A stretch of 64,000 bases of DNA. It comes from Saposhnikovia divaricata (Eukaryota > Streptophyta > Magnoliopsida > Apiales > Apiaceae). Positions 1 through 11,362 of the stretch are shown in pieces. The position numbers and the translations under genes were made by a program. Within the stretch, counting starts at the first letter, position 1. Each line of letters starts with the position of its first letter. The stretch covers positions 204,017,178 to 204,081,177 of the forward strand of contig CM071599.1 of the NCBI GenBank assembly GCA_036435485.1. Direction: 5' to 3'. Below the pieces are notes generated by a model. That model searched no databases. It was not told the origin of the DNA and was given only the letters and a program-made list of their open reading frames with translations.

Positions 1-549
1 GAAGAGGAAATGTGTACATTGCTGACTTCAATTCAACAAATGCAAACATGACTACATGTCTTCTCAGCAAGGCAAGTGTAGATGAAGGTTGGCTTTGGCA
101 CAAAAGACTGTCACACTTGAGTTTTAAAGCAATGAATGAGTTGGTAAAGAAGGATTTGGTTAGAGGTATTCCAAAATTGGATTACTCCAAGGATGGATTG
201 TGTGATGCATGCCAGAAAGGGAAGCAGAAGAAGGCCTCTTTCAAATCAAAGTTAATGTCATCAGTTGATCAACCCTTGCAACTACTCCACATGGATCTCT
301 TTGGACCAGTCAATGTGTTGTCAATTTCAAATAAGAAATACTGTCTTGTGATTATTGATGATTTCTCAAAATTCTCTTAGACATTCTTTCTGCACTCTAA
401 GGATGAAGCAGGTGAAGTCATTTTAAATCACATCAGGATAGTCAACAACAATCCTTTACTCAAAGTAAGGAGAATCAGAAGTGACAATGGAACTGAGTTC
501 AAGAATTCTGTAATAAGAGAGTTTTGTGAAGAAGAAGGAATTATCCAAA
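1..549 (+). pseudogene. Sirevirus-type Copia integrase fragment (plus-strand copy)
   Basis: This is the GAG-pre-integrase zinc-binding region followed by the start of the integrase catalytic core of a Ty1/Copia polyprotein. The HHCC pattern is visible (WLWHKRLSHL, then CDACQKGKQK), then HMDLFGPV with the first catalytic Asp, and SDNGTEF with the second. It is an almost exact reverse-complement duplicate of 8753-9301 in element S1. A TAG at about 378-380 replaces the Trp codon seen in the other copies. The copy stops abruptly at about 549, where it joins LTR sequence, so the catalytic Glu and all of RT are absent. The window edge cuts its 5' side. It cannot make an active integrase. Confidence 0.85.
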
Positions 550-1083
550 GAAAGGAATCAAGGTATCTAACTCAGAAAAACTGTTAAAGAGATATGATTG
601 AGAGCAGTATTGATGATATCCTCCATTTCAGAAGCTGAATATTTAAGGATGTCAAAAATAAGAGGAAAATGAATAGTAACTGGAATCATTATTTACACCA
701 GAATTACTATTCACAGGAATCACTATTCACACCGGGTGAATAGTAACCGAAGTTACTATTCATGTGAATAGTACCCAAAAGTACTATTCATAAAGTAAGA
801 AACACGTGGGGCCCACATGAATTAAAAATCAAACTTTGAAATTGAAAAGTTCGGTGAAGTTTGAATTTGAAAGGTTGGCAGCGGCTGTGGAAAAATTAGG
901 CAGATAATATACGTAATCAATTACGTATATTAGCATTAAGATCTTAATACCAACTATCACCTATCAAATCATATCACCTTCGAGTTTATTATCAATAAAG
1001 ATATATTCTCGGAATTATTTTTAATTTTTATAGTATCGTATTCAACCCCCCTTCTACGATAAACTATCACCTATCTTAGCATT
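550..1083 (+). repeat. Scrambled S1-family LTR fragment
   Basis: Reverse complement of parts of the S1 LTR. 550-933 matches 2644-3023, and about 983-1058 matches 2312-2395. The 240-bp LTR segment between them is missing. At 930-980 and 1056-1083 short pieces of PBS (ttaataccaact), of gag (tagcattaagatctt) and a repeated atcacctatc string are interleaved. The GAATAGT/CCGG palindrome cluster of the LTR lies at about 700-790. This looks like filler made by several template switches. It forms an inverted repeat with the LTR at 2297-3356. Confidence 0.75.
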
Positions 1084-2285
1084 AAGATCTTTAATCTTTT
1101 TGTTCTCTTTGTTAAGTGATTTTAATGTGACATGCATGTTGTACAATTCATTAGACATTTCATCAACAATATTGGCACATTCATCTTTGGAAAGCTCAGT
1201 TAGATTTGTAGAGTATACCTGGTTGCTTGCTGAACTAGCCTCTTCATCAGTTTCGTTTGCCATGAGTGCAAGATTGACAAACTCTTCTTCTGCATCTGAG
1301 TCACCTCCAGCTGCCCAATCATTATCTCTTGATACGAATGCTCTCTCCTTTTGCTTGAGAAGGTCAAAGTATTTCTTTTTGTAATCGACAGTCTCAAACT
1401 GTTTCTTTTCATTCTCAAATTTGGATTTTCTGCATTCATTGGCAAAGTGGCCAGCAATTCCACAGTTATAGCATTTGAACTTTGATCTTTCAACCACATC
1501 CTTGTTCGGTTGATAGTTTTTCTTGAATTGCCCGGCTCCTGTTGAATTCTTCTTGAATCTTAGCTTCGAAAATCTTTTTGATAGAAATGCCAAATATTCA
1601 TCTAGATCTTCAGCTTCATCCTCACTTAATGCATCATGTTCTTCAATCATCTTGTTTTTACCTTGGCTAGTTGCAGCTCCACCTTCCCAAGTTCTTTGAC
1701 TTGGTGTGGCTTCTCTATTCTTCATCTTCTCTCCATCTTGGTTTGTTGGAATATTGGCCACCAAAGCTATATTTCCACCTTTCTTCTGGCTTTTCTCAAT
1801 TTCTTCATCTTGTTGCAACTCGAGCTCATAGGTCTTTAAAATTCCATACAGTCTCTCAAGTGTAAAATCTTTGTAGTCTTGAGAGTTTCTCAACGAGACT
1901 GTAACTGGCTTCCATTCCTTAGGAAGAGATCTCAGAAATTTTAAGTTGGAGTCTTTGACTTCATATGTTCTCCCGTACAACTTCAGGCCATTCAGTAGTT
2001 TCTGAAATCTACTGAATATATCTGTTAAATTTTCTCCAGAATTATGATGGAAGTGTTCATACTGTTGTATGAGGAGTTGCATCTTGTTCTCTCTGACTTG
2101 TTCAGTTCCTTCACAGAGTGTTCGAATAGTGTCCCACACTTGCTTGGCAGTGGTGCAGTTGATGACATTGTCGAACATGTCTTGATCAATACCATTGAAC
2201 AGTATATTCATGGTCTTTTTATCCTTCTGGACTTCCTCTTTGTCTCCATCTGTGAATTCTGCGGATAATTTGGGAAAAGGTGATC
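1084..2285 (-). pseudogene. Sirevirus gag, N-terminal half (UBN2 domain and zinc knuckle)
   Basis: Gag capsid/nucleocapsid of a Sirevirus-type Copia element. The open frame runs from the PBS at 2285-2296 to about 1054. The UBN2-type capsid region (NILFNGIDQDMFDNVIN to KTYELELQQDEE) is followed by an acidic linker and an intact CCHC knuckle, CYNCGIAGHFANEC. There is no ATG: the frame begins in the PBS, and about 65 N-terminal residues present in S2 are deleted. It ends at KKIKDLNAKI where scrambled LTR begins. It contains the part of gag missing from the S1 copy at 9640-10290, so the two halves are nearly complementary. Confidence 0.85.
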
Positions 2286-2296
2286 TTAATACCAAC

Positions 2297-3356
2297 TGTT
2301 AGGTCCCAAAGTATCGTAGAAGGGGGGGTTGAATACGATACTATAAAAATTAAAAATAATTCCGAGAATATATCTTTATTGATAATAAACTCGAAGGGGT
2401 GTTACAACTTCTAATCCAATGGATTAGCTTCAAAATTAGAACACTCCTAAGGATAGTTTAGGCACGAGGACCTTTCTACCCGACACTGCCTGAAAGTGGG
2501 CTAAGCCGACTTTCCTACTAGACGGACTATCAAGCATCTTACACAGAAAATATATGAGAGAGAAGAGAGAGTTGTGTGTTGAGGTGTATTTTGAAATGAA
2601 ATACAACAGGCCTATTTATAGATTTTAGAAAGTTACTATGCAGCTAATATACATAATTGATTACGTATATTATCTGCCTAATTTTTCCACAGCCGCTGCC
2701 AACCTTTCAAATTCAAACTTCACCGAACTTTTCAATTTCAAAGTTTGATTTTTAATTCATGTGGGCCCCACATGTTTCTTACTTTATGAATAGTACTTTT
2801 GGGGACTATTCACATGAATAGTAACTTCGATTACTATTCACCCGGTGTGAATAGTGATTCCGGTGAATAGTAATTCCGGTGTGAATAGTGATTCCGGTTA
2901 CTATTCATTTTCCTCTTATTTTTGACATCCTTAAATATTCAGCTTCTGAAATGGAGGATATCAACACTGCTCTCAATCATACCTCTTTAACAGTTTTTCT
3001 GAGTTAGATACCTTGATTCCTTTGTGAAAATGTTGACGCCTAGTGCAACTGGTCTGGTTCACAGACGACTAACATTCACTCGTGGTCTTCGTATCATGTC
3101 TTTAAGGATACTGCCAAGAATTGTGCAACCATAAAAACTTTATCACTGGAATCTTTTGGCCCTTCAACTGAATCATCTGTACATCTTATTTTGTCACTGA
3201 GGCTTGATCATTTTAATGAACTTCTTTCAGCGACTTGATCCTTGTTGGTGCTTGTTCTTCAAATTTCACGATCCCTGTATAGAGTTTATTATTTATCTTT
3301 TATCCTAGTTGAGTTATATATGTCCTCTATTACATATTACATTTTTATGCTTTACA
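2297..3356 (-). repeat. S1 LTR, low-coordinate copy (1060 bp)
   Basis: Direct repeat of 10303-11362, same length, about ten mismatches by eye. It begins tgttaggtccc and ends tgctttaca (TG..CA). For the minus-strand element it is the 3' LTR, because a PPT (atctccccctattt) abuts at 3357. It is also the 5' LTR of the gag fragment below it, because PBS-like ttaataccaac abuts at 2286-2296. A TATA box reads ctataaatag on the minus strand at 2612-2621. U3 carries a cluster of GAATAGT/ATTCCGGTG palindromes at 2810-2910. Confidence 0.9.
2310..2342 (-). other. Conserved U5 hairpin of S1 LTR
   Basis: Stem AGTATCGTA/TACGATACT (2310-2318 with 2334-2342), loop TTCAACCCCCCCTTC on the minus strand. The same fold with different stem bases is present in the S2 and S3 LTRs, and a copy is at 10316-10349. 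It would lie in the transcribed leader just before the PBS. Confidence 0.7.
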
Positions 3357-3370
3357 ATCTCCCCCTATTT
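3357..3370 (-). other. Polypurine tract of S1
   Basis: Reads aaatagggggagat on the minus strand, directly 5' of the 3' LTR. It primes plus-strand DNA synthesis in LTR retrotransposons. The identical tract occurs beside the S3 LTR at 45368-45381. Confidence 0.85.
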
Positions 3371-3659
3371 GATTGTCAGGGTTTGACAAACAAATTCCTA
3401 GAGGATAACTCAACTGATACAACAAAAAATAAAATACAAAGATAAGTAATATAAAAGTACATTCTGGATCATATATACATTTTCCAGATTTCCAAGTGCA
3501 AGACAATTGTTCCTCTAGAATGAGCATATCTTCAAGTTTTGCCTTGCTTTCTTTTCACATAGCACGAATACTTCCATTTAGCTTTTCCTTTCCCAAGATA
3601 AAGTTAATTCCGTGTCAACAACCTTTTCCTTGCCTTTATTACGCCTAGTAGCTTCTTGA

Positions 3660-5711
3660 TCATCCACCTTCTCCCCCCTCAGTTGGGCTATCCTCCAGGA
3701 TAGTAGGATGTGGAGTTGGTAATTTAGACGAAGCTGTCTTCACCAAGGAATTAATTGCATGACTAAACTGGGCTGCCATGGAACTTAATTGAACCTGGAA
3801 TGCATCATGTTGAATAAGTTGCAAATTTTTGATTTCTGCAATGGACTTACAGATATTTGGCAATTCTTTCTCCAATTTTTGGACCCGTGTAAGGAGTTTG
3901 CTGTATTCCTTTCTGGTTATAGGTGCATGTGGTTGAGTAGGTTGCTCACTCATACGTTCTGTAGGTGTTTCACTCAACACTCTATATACACTCGGTTTAG
4001 TGGCTTGGGTGACACTTACATGTTCTGTTCGTGTTTCCCTCAACTCTTCTCCAGAGCTTCCACCGATATGTGTACCTGCAAATGAAATCATCCTAGCCCC
4101 TTTTTCAGAGGTCACGGATGGTGCAATGAAAGTTCGTGAGCTTCCATCCTCACGTGAAGCGAGTTGCCGACCACTGGCAAATAGTGGTAAATCTCGAAAG
4201 AGATCCAGAGATTTTTCCTCTGGGAGGTTAAACTTGAATCGATTAAATGGCACAAAACCCAAGTTTCCCTCGTATGTCTGTGAAGACACTTGGTTCATAA
4301 AAGAACCACCTACCGATGGATCTTTCCGTAAAATGGAAGATTCACCAGCAGTTTTTGAGGTAGGTAATTCCACCTCGGATGCCTGTGAAGGCATTTGATC
4401 TTTAGAAAGATCATCAACCACTCTTATGTTCCGTGAAATGGAACTCAAGATAGTTGCTCCCGTTAATTCATCCTCATTTACATTTTCACTCATTTGACAA
4501 GGAAGAATTGTTTCCCTAACAGTTACAGTTACCTCAGGTTCATTTGGTTTACTTCGTTTAGAATGAGGTAGAGCTGCTGATGTAACTAACTCCTTATGTG
4601 GTGCTGAGGCACTATCTCCCTCAAAAGTGTTGATGGTTGGTCGTTTAAGTGACAATTGAGGTGTAGGAGTTTGTTGTGTTTGTGTTTGCATTTATAAAAT
4701 GGGCTCTTCGACCTGTGTTAGAGTCGGTGGGATTTCCTGCTCTTGGTCGGGTAAGATGGCCACTGGGGGCTGTAGAAACTGTATTTCCTGTGACACAACA
4801 GGGAATACAAAGGTTGGAATAGCAGGGATTGAAATATTACCTTGTCGTATACCTGCTCTCATTGGTCTTGGTAACAACGGAAGTGGGACAGTCTTTAGAT
4901 ATTCAGTTAGGACTGTAGGCACATCCGTATATTTCTTTTTGCTCATGTAATTAATTACATTCGTCTTTATGGAAGAACATTCCACCTTTTGACCATTTTC
5001 CAAGCGTACCCTGTCTTCATCATTCAAAAAATCATTTAATATTAGATGTAGAAACCTTGGATATAGACATTTGACATTTTGAGTCCGAACATCTCTTATT
5101 CCTAAGTGTTTCATCTTTAAAATGATTTGACCAAGCACTATTTTTCCAAAATTAATCCTCAAATTATTGGCGATCGCATACCCTATTTTTTGGATATATT
5201 CAGGTATTCGATCTTGATTTGTTCTATCTGAGGAAAAAACATGGTTACGAGTGTGAAAGAAGAAACTCCAATACTGGGTTAGAAACGTTCTATAAAGATT
5301 ACCAGTATTGAAATTGCCATCTTGGTACCTTATAAAACGAAAGAACATTTCAATCTGTTCAGGTGTAGGATCAGAAACGAGATTTTCCATAGGAAAATGA
5401 AGAATTCGGTTAACATCTCGTTCAGTGACCCTAATCGACCTACCAAATAGTCGATATGTGAATGCACACCCGTCCTGTCCAGAAGTGTTAACCGCACTGC
5501 AATATAGTTCACGCAATGCATCATGGTTAAGCTGCACTGGTGTAACTAAAGCATATCGAATTAATGAATGTTCATTCAAAAATTGTGTCCAAGCCCGAAA
5601 TTGCTCATCCTGAATGGTTTCGATTTGTTGAATGGAAATAGGATTAACTTTAGCAATTAAAAAGCTTCCCTGCAATGCCATTTTCAAAACTTCGAGGAAA
5701 TTCAAAAACAA
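3660..5711 (-). pseudogene. Sirevirus env-like ORF (S1)
   Basis: The extra ORF between RNase H and the 3' LTR that is typical of env-bearing Sireviruses. Two blocks of 339 and 343 codons are in the same frame, separated only by one TAA directly followed by ATG (about 4689-4694). The N-terminal half looks globular (NRILHFPMENLVSD, VKCLYPRFLHLILND). The C-terminal half is Ser/Thr/Pro-rich and ends in a predicted coiled coil (EYSKLLTRVQKLEKEL onward). I see no signal peptide and no convincing membrane segment, so envelope function is not supported by the sequence. The YPRFLHLIL region resembles the start of the S3 copy near 48050. Confidence 0.75.
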
Positions 5712-6330
5712 GGGTTAGTTTTTATAAAGGATGATGTATAAAGCAAGAATATAAAATCCAATCTAAAAACCACCAGCTAGATTGAGAGATCTTTCCGATC
5801 AAAGCTCGAAATATTCAACAATCGTGTGTATATGCTCTGTATATCTGAAAAATGATGATGTTAAACACAAACAAAAACTCATCATTTATAAGGTTTCAAG
5901 GTTTAGTAGGTTAGGTGTAATAGTGATAGGTTATGTTTGAAAAACAACACCGCTCAATAATTTCTCACCTAACAACCTAATTCGCCGAAAAAACATCTTA
6001 TCACCGAAACCTGTCGGCCGAAAAAACATCTTATCACCGAAACCTATCAGTCTATACACATATACACATATTTATTACTTCTAATTATTATGGATTTAAA
6101 AATAATCACGCTGTAAATCAAGAATTAATCCACAATAATCAGATAAACTCACAATTAAATAGATATAAAATTAACAAAATATCATTAATTGATATATGTC
6201 AATAAAATATTTATTTAATTATGCTACAGTGATATCTCCAGAATAATCATGCAGATAATCAAATAAAACAAACAAAATCCAGAGAATGAAATTCACTGGC
6301 TGCAATTAATTGAACAGACATTTTAAAAAA
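5712..6330 (-). other. S1 spacer between RNase H and env-like ORF
   Basis: Non-coding. It holds a direct repeat of about 34 bp (5985-6050; unit contains gccgaaaaaacatcttatca). The remainder is AT-rich, with no ORF seen. Confidence 0.6.
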
Positions 6331-8030
6331 TCATGTGAAATTTAACATACCAAGCTCACTTACCAACCTTGAAAAGGTTGCTTCATCCAAAGCTTTAGTA
6401 AAAATGTCTGCCAACTGTTTTTCACTAGGAACAAAATGCAGTTCCACAGTGCCTTCCATCACATGCTCCCTGATGAAATGGTATCTGATGTCTATGTGCT
6501 TGGTTCTAGAATGCTGCACTGGATTCTGTGATATTGCAATTGCACTAGTGTTGTCACAGAAAATTGGGATCCTTTTAACTTTAACTCCATAGTCAAGTAG
6601 TTGATTTCTCATCCATAGAATCTGTGCACAACAACTCCCAGCTGCTATGTATTCAACCTCTGCAGTTGAGGTAGATACTGAGTTCTGCTTTTTACTGAAC
6701 CATGAGACCAGCTTGTTTCCCAAGAATTGACAGGTTCCTGTGGTACTTTTTCTATCCATTTTGCAACCTGCATAATCTGCATCTGAGTAACCAATTAGAT
6801 CAAAACCAGAATCTCTAGGGTACCAAATGCCGAGTTTTGGTGTTCCCTTGAGATATCTGAAAATCCTTTTAATAGCTACTAAGTGAGATTCCCTCGGACC
6901 AGCTTGAAATCTAGCACATAAACATGTAGCAAACATAATATCAGGTCTACTAGCTGTTAAGTATAAAAGAGATCCAACCATGCCCCTATAGCTTGTCATG
7001 TCCACCTTCTTTTCCTTAGTATTCAGTTCAAGCTTAGTGGCAGTGGCCATGTGTGTTTTTGCAGAAGAACAATCTGCTAAATCAAACCTTTTTAAAAGAT
7101 CATAAATGTATTTTGTTTGACTTATAAAAATTCTCTCATTCACTTGTTTAACTTGTAAACCAAGAAAATAAGTTAATTCACCCATCATACTCATTTCATA
7201 TTTACTTTGCATGAGTTTAGCAAATCTCTTGCAAAGTTTCTCATCTGTAGACCCAAATATTATATCTACATAAATTTGGTCAAGTATCATAGAGCCATTG
7301 ACATTTCTATAAAAGAGAGTTTTATCAATAGTACCTCGAATGAAGTGATTCTTTATAAGAAACTGTGAGAGTGTGTCATACCAGGCTCTAGGTGCTTGCT
7401 TCAGGCCATAGAGTGCTTTGAGTAGAAAGAACACATATTCTGGAAAGTCTGGATCTTCAAAACCAGGCGGTTGACTAACATACACCTCCTCCTCCAGAAT
7501 ACCATTCAAAAATGCACTCTTGACATCCATTTGATAGACTTTGAAATTGGCATGCGCTGCATAGGCCAGGAAGATCCTTATTGCTTCTAACCTTGCTACT
7601 GGTGCAAAGGTTTCTTCAAAATCAATTCCTTCCTCTTGACAGTAGCCTTTAGCAACTAATCTAGCTTTATTATTCCTTGTGACTATGCCATTCTCATCCA
7701 TCTTGTTCTTGAATACCCACTTAGTGCCAATCACTGATTTGTCTTTAGGTTTGGGTACAAGTTTCCATACTTCATTTCTCTCAAACTGGTTTAACTCTTC
7801 TTGCATTGCTAAAACCCAGTCTGGATCCAGAAGAGCTTGTTCAACTCTCTTAGGTTCTTCTTTGGATAGAAAACTACTGTATAAGCATTCTTCTTGACTT
7901 GCTCTTCTGGTTTGGACCTTTGCATTAGGATCTCCAACGATAAGCTCAAATGGATGATCCCTGGTCCATTTTCTCTGTGGTGATAAGTTTGACCTTGATG
8001 AAGGGGCTTCATTTTCTCTGTGTTGATCAT
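6331..8030 (-). pseudogene. Copia reverse transcriptase-RNase H (S1)
   Basis: Full-length RT-RNase H region of a Copia pol. RT blocks are visible (KARLVAKGYCQEEGIDFEET, MDVKSAFLNG, YGLKQAPRAW), then RNase H (GYSDADYAGCK, STAEVEYIAAGS, HIDIRYHFIRE) and the usual end at FTKALDEATFSRLVSELGML. The catalytic YVDD box near 7258-7272 reads YVDI: one Asp codon is deleted relative to S2 (YVDDI), which should abolish polymerase activity. A frameshift separates the main frame (7806 down) from the integrase-RT linker at 7809-8030. Protein sequence is very close to S2. Confidence 0.88.
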
Positions 8031-8036
8031 TGTGAC

Positions 8037-9350
8037 TTATTGTTGAGTTTTGACTGTGAGAAACTCCCCTGAGTGTATGGCCCTCGAGATTGATGGATTT
8101 CTTGCAGATTCATCAATAGATGCTTCTCTTTGATTTTCTACAGATGCTTCAATTTGATTTCCAACTGATGGTGTAATTTGCTCTTCAACAGGTGGTTCAT
8201 TCTGCACTTCAACTGATAATCCTTGTCTGTTTCTCACACCATTTGATCTCCATTCTTCATCATCATCTTCACTTTCTTCACCACTTCTCTCATTCTCGAA
8301 TGAGAGAGACTCATGAAAACCTTCATCCACTAGACCAGATATTTTCTTGTCATCAAAGACAACATGTATGGACTCCATTACAATGTTTAGTCTTAGGTTG
8401 TAGACTCTGTAGGATTTTCCAGCTGAGTATCCAACAAAGATAGCTTCATCTGCTTTTGAATCAAATTTTCCAAGATGCTCGCCATGATTTTTCAGTACAA
8501 AGCATTTGCATCCAAAGACATGCAGAAAGTTGATTGTTGGTTTCTTGCCTTTGAAAAGTTGATAAGGTGTCATGCCTTTTGCTTGATTGACCAAAGAAAT
8601 ATTCTGAGTGTAGCATGCAGTGTTTACAGCTTCTGCCCAGAAGTATGTTGGTAGCTTAGATTCTTCAAGCATTGTCCTTGCAGCTTCAATTAGAGTTCTG
8701 TTCTTTCTTTCCACTACACCATTCTGTTGAGGAGTTCTTGGTGCAGAGAATTCTTGGATAATTCCTTCTTCTTCACAAAACTCTCTTATTACAGAATTCT
8801 TGAACTCAGTTCCATTGTCACTTCTGATTCTCCTTACTTTGAGTAAAGGATTGTTGTTGACTATCCTGATGTGATTTAAAATGACTTCACCTGCTTCATC
8901 CTTAGAGTGCAGAAAGAATGTCCAAGAGAATTTTGAGAAATCATCAATAATCACAAGACAGTATTTCTTATTTGAAATTGACAACACATTGACTGGTCCA
9001 AAGAGATCCATGTGGAGTAGTTGCAAGGGTTGATCAACTGATGACATTGACTTTGATTTGAAAGAGGCCTTCTTCTGCTTCCCTTTCTGGCATGCATCAC
9101 ACAATCCATCCTTGGAGTAATCCAATTTTGGAATACCTCTAACCAAATCCTTCTTTACCAACTCATTCATTGCTTTAAAACTCAAGTGTGACAGTCTTTT
9201 GTGCCAAAGCCAACCTTCATCTACACTTGCCTTGCTGAGAAGACATGTAGTCATGTTTGCATTTGTTGAATTGAAGTCAGCAATGTACACATTTTCTCTT
9301 CTATCTCCTGTCAACACTACCTTGTTGTCATTTTCTTGAAAATGACACAA
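8037..9350 (-). pseudogene. Copia integrase (S1)
   Basis: HHCC zinc-binding segment (WLWHKRLSHL, CDACQKGKQK), rve catalytic core with D (HMDLFGPV), D (SDNGTEF) and E (VVERKNRTLI), and a C-terminal segment with FGCKCFVL and GYSAGKSYRVYN. The acidic tail has repeated SVE/SVGNQ-type peptides. The open frame is continuous through the core. Upstream, a 1-nt deletion near 9345 and a stop near 9380 separate it from the protease; downstream it stops at 8037 and pol continues in another frame. Function: strand transfer of retroelement cDNA. Confidence 0.88.
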
Positions 9351-9379
9351 GCTTCAGATGTGAACCAGACGTTCTGGCC

Positions 9380-9622
9380 TTAATCACACGATTGACTGAC
9401 ACTTAGCAAGTTATGCTTAAGTCCATCAACCAGTGCTACTTCTTCAATGACAACATTCCCTTGTGAAATCAAGCCATATCCTCTAGTATATCCTTTGCTG
9501 TTGTCTCCAAAGGTAATGCTAGGGCCAGCTCTCTCCTCAAACTTAGTGAGCAGGGTAGAATCTCCAGTCATATGCCTAGAGCAGCCACTGTCCAGATACC
9601 AAAGATTCTTTCTGTTTCCCTG
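9380..9622 (-). pseudogene. Copia aspartic protease (S1)
   Basis: Short retropepsin-like region with active-site triad DSG in WYLDSGCSRHMTG, and GLKHNLLSVSQ. The frame ends at a stop replacing a Lys codon (about 9380). Its first codon (CAG, 9622-9620) is in the -1 frame relative to gag, whose TGA stop is at 9642-9640. The same offset and spacing is seen in S2 (26198-26220). Confidence 0.82.
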
Positions 9623-9639
9623 CACACATCAACACAAAA

Positions 9640-10290
9640 TCAAGTTGATTTTGGTACCCAAGCTTTCTTGGGTCCTGTCTTGTTAGCCAATTTCTTATCA
9701 TTCAAATCCTTTTTAACCGAAGGTTTAGATTGAGTTAAACCAATTTTGACTTTTGGTTTGGGCCTTTGAGAGACAGAATTTAATACTTGCTCATATGTGT
9801 TATAGTTAATAGCATTATTAGGCATAGTCTGTGCAAACATGTTATTCATCATCCATGGCATCTGTGGCATATTGTAGTATGGATTATACATGAATGGCAT
9901 GTTAGCATATTGACTAGATGCATGAGCACAGGGAGCATACATATTTGGCATAACATTCACAGCAGGCATAGGCATATAAGGCACAGAAGCATTCTTAACA
10001 GATTTACAGTTGGTAGATAAATGATTAACACTTCCACACTTTACACATTTTTTCCTAGGAGCATTTTTATCAGGTGTGTAATTGTTGTGTTTGTTAATCC
10101 CTACCTTACCATTTCTATTCTTTTTCTTGTCCTTAACACCTGACTTAACATTTTCTAGCTTGTCCTTCAATTGCTTGTGGGACAAGTTGCATATGTTTAT
10201 TTGTTCAACAGATTTGGTTTTGCTGCACTCTCCAACTACAAAGTTTTTGTTGACAGGTCCATATTGGTTATTTAATTTAGTTAAAGTTGC
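9640..10290 (-). pseudogene. Sirevirus gag, C-terminal part (S1)
   Basis: Distal gag with a second CCHC knuckle (CVKCGSVNHLSTNC), a Met/Asn/Pro-rich stretch (PYYNMPQMPWMMNNM) and a basic end (KLANKTGPKKAWVPKST). Aligned with S2, this part starts in mid-gag and is joined directly to the PBS: capsid and first knuckle are missing. The junction has a few bases of microhomology (caaa), which suggests deletion of about 1.8 kb by end joining or template switching. Confidence 0.82.
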
Positions 10291-10302
10291 TTTGATACCA
10301 AC
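10291..10302 (-). other. Primer binding site of S1
   Basis: Reads ttggtatcaaag on the minus strand immediately after the 5' LTR, close to the initiator tRNA-Met PBS consensus TGGTATCAGAGC. Confidence 0.75.
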
Positions 10303-11362
10303 TTTTAGGTCCCAAAGTATCGTAGAAGGGGGGGGTTGAATACGATACTATAAAAATTAAAAATAATTCCGAGAATATATCTTTATTGATAATAAACTCG
10401 AAGGAGTGTTACAACTTCTAATCCAATGGATTAGCTTCAAAATTAGAACACTCCTAAGGATAGTTTAGGCACGAGAACCTTCTACCCGACACTGCCTGAA
10501 AGTGGGCTAAGCCGACTTTCCTACTAGACGGACTATCAAGCATCTTACACAGAAAATATATGAGAGAGAAGAGAGAGTTGTGTGTTGAGGTGTATTTTGA
10601 AATGAAATAGAACAGGCCTATTTATAGATTTTAGAAAGTTACTATGCAGCCAATATACGTAATTGATTACGTATATTATCTGCCTAATTTTTCCACAGCC
10701 GCTGCCAACCTTTCAAATTCAAACTTCACCGAACTTTTCAATTTCAAAGTTTGATTTTTAATTCATGTGGGCCCCACATGTTTCTTACTTTATGAATAGT
10801 ACTTTTGGGTACTATTCACATGAATAGTAACTTCGATTACTATTCACCCGGTGTGAATAGTGATTCCGGTGAATAGTAATTCCGGTGTGAATAGTGATTC
10901 CGGTTACTATTCATTTTCCTCTTATTTTTGACATCCTTAAATATTCAGCTTCTGAAATGGAGGATATCAACACTGCTCTCAATCATACCTCTTTAACAGT
11001 TTTTCTGAGTTAGATACCTTGATTCCTTTGTGAAAATGTTGACGCCTAGTGCAACTGGTCTGGTTCACAGACGACTAACATTCACTCGTGGTCTTCGTAT
11101 CATGTCTTTAAGAATACTGCCAAGAATTGTGCAACCATAAAAACTTTATCACTGGAATCTTTTGGCCCTTCAACTGAATCATCTGTACATCTTATTTTGT
11201 CACTGAGGCTTGATCATTTTAATGAAGTTCTTTCAGCGACTTGATCCTTGTTGGTGCCTGTTCTTCAAATTTCACGATCCCTGTATAGAGTTTATTATTT
11301 ATCTTTTATCCTAGTTGAGTTATATATGTCCTCTATTACATATTACATTTTTATGCTTTACA
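10303..11362 (-). repeat. S1 LTR, high-coordinate copy (5' LTR, 1060 bp)
   Basis: Pair of 2297-3356. The terminal dinucleotide is TT instead of TG at 10303. TATA box ctataaatag on the minus strand at 10618-10627. U5 hairpin at 10316-10349. The LTR ends at 11362 (..ctttaca), followed by ggggg. Confidence 0.88.

Larger units (their letters stand above)
2297..11362 (-). mobile_element. S1: decayed Sirevirus-type Copia retrotransposon
   Basis: Minus-strand order: 5' LTR (11362-10303), PBS, truncated gag, protease, integrase, RT-RNase H, spacer, env-like ORF, PPT, 3' LTR (3356-2297). The env-like ORF after RNase H, the PPT and the pol sequence place it in the Sirevirus/Maximus group of Ty1/Copia. 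It is dead: gag has lost its first half, protease-integrase has a stop and a frameshift, and the RT YVDD motif has lost one Asp. The element shares its low-coordinate LTR with a second gag copy, as in a tandem LTR-internal-LTR-internal multimer. No target-site duplication can be assigned. Confidence 0.85.

Noticed and set aside
3660..5711. True viral envelope protein
   Set aside because: No signal peptide, membrane span or fusion-like segment is visible; only the position matches env, so I call it env-like.
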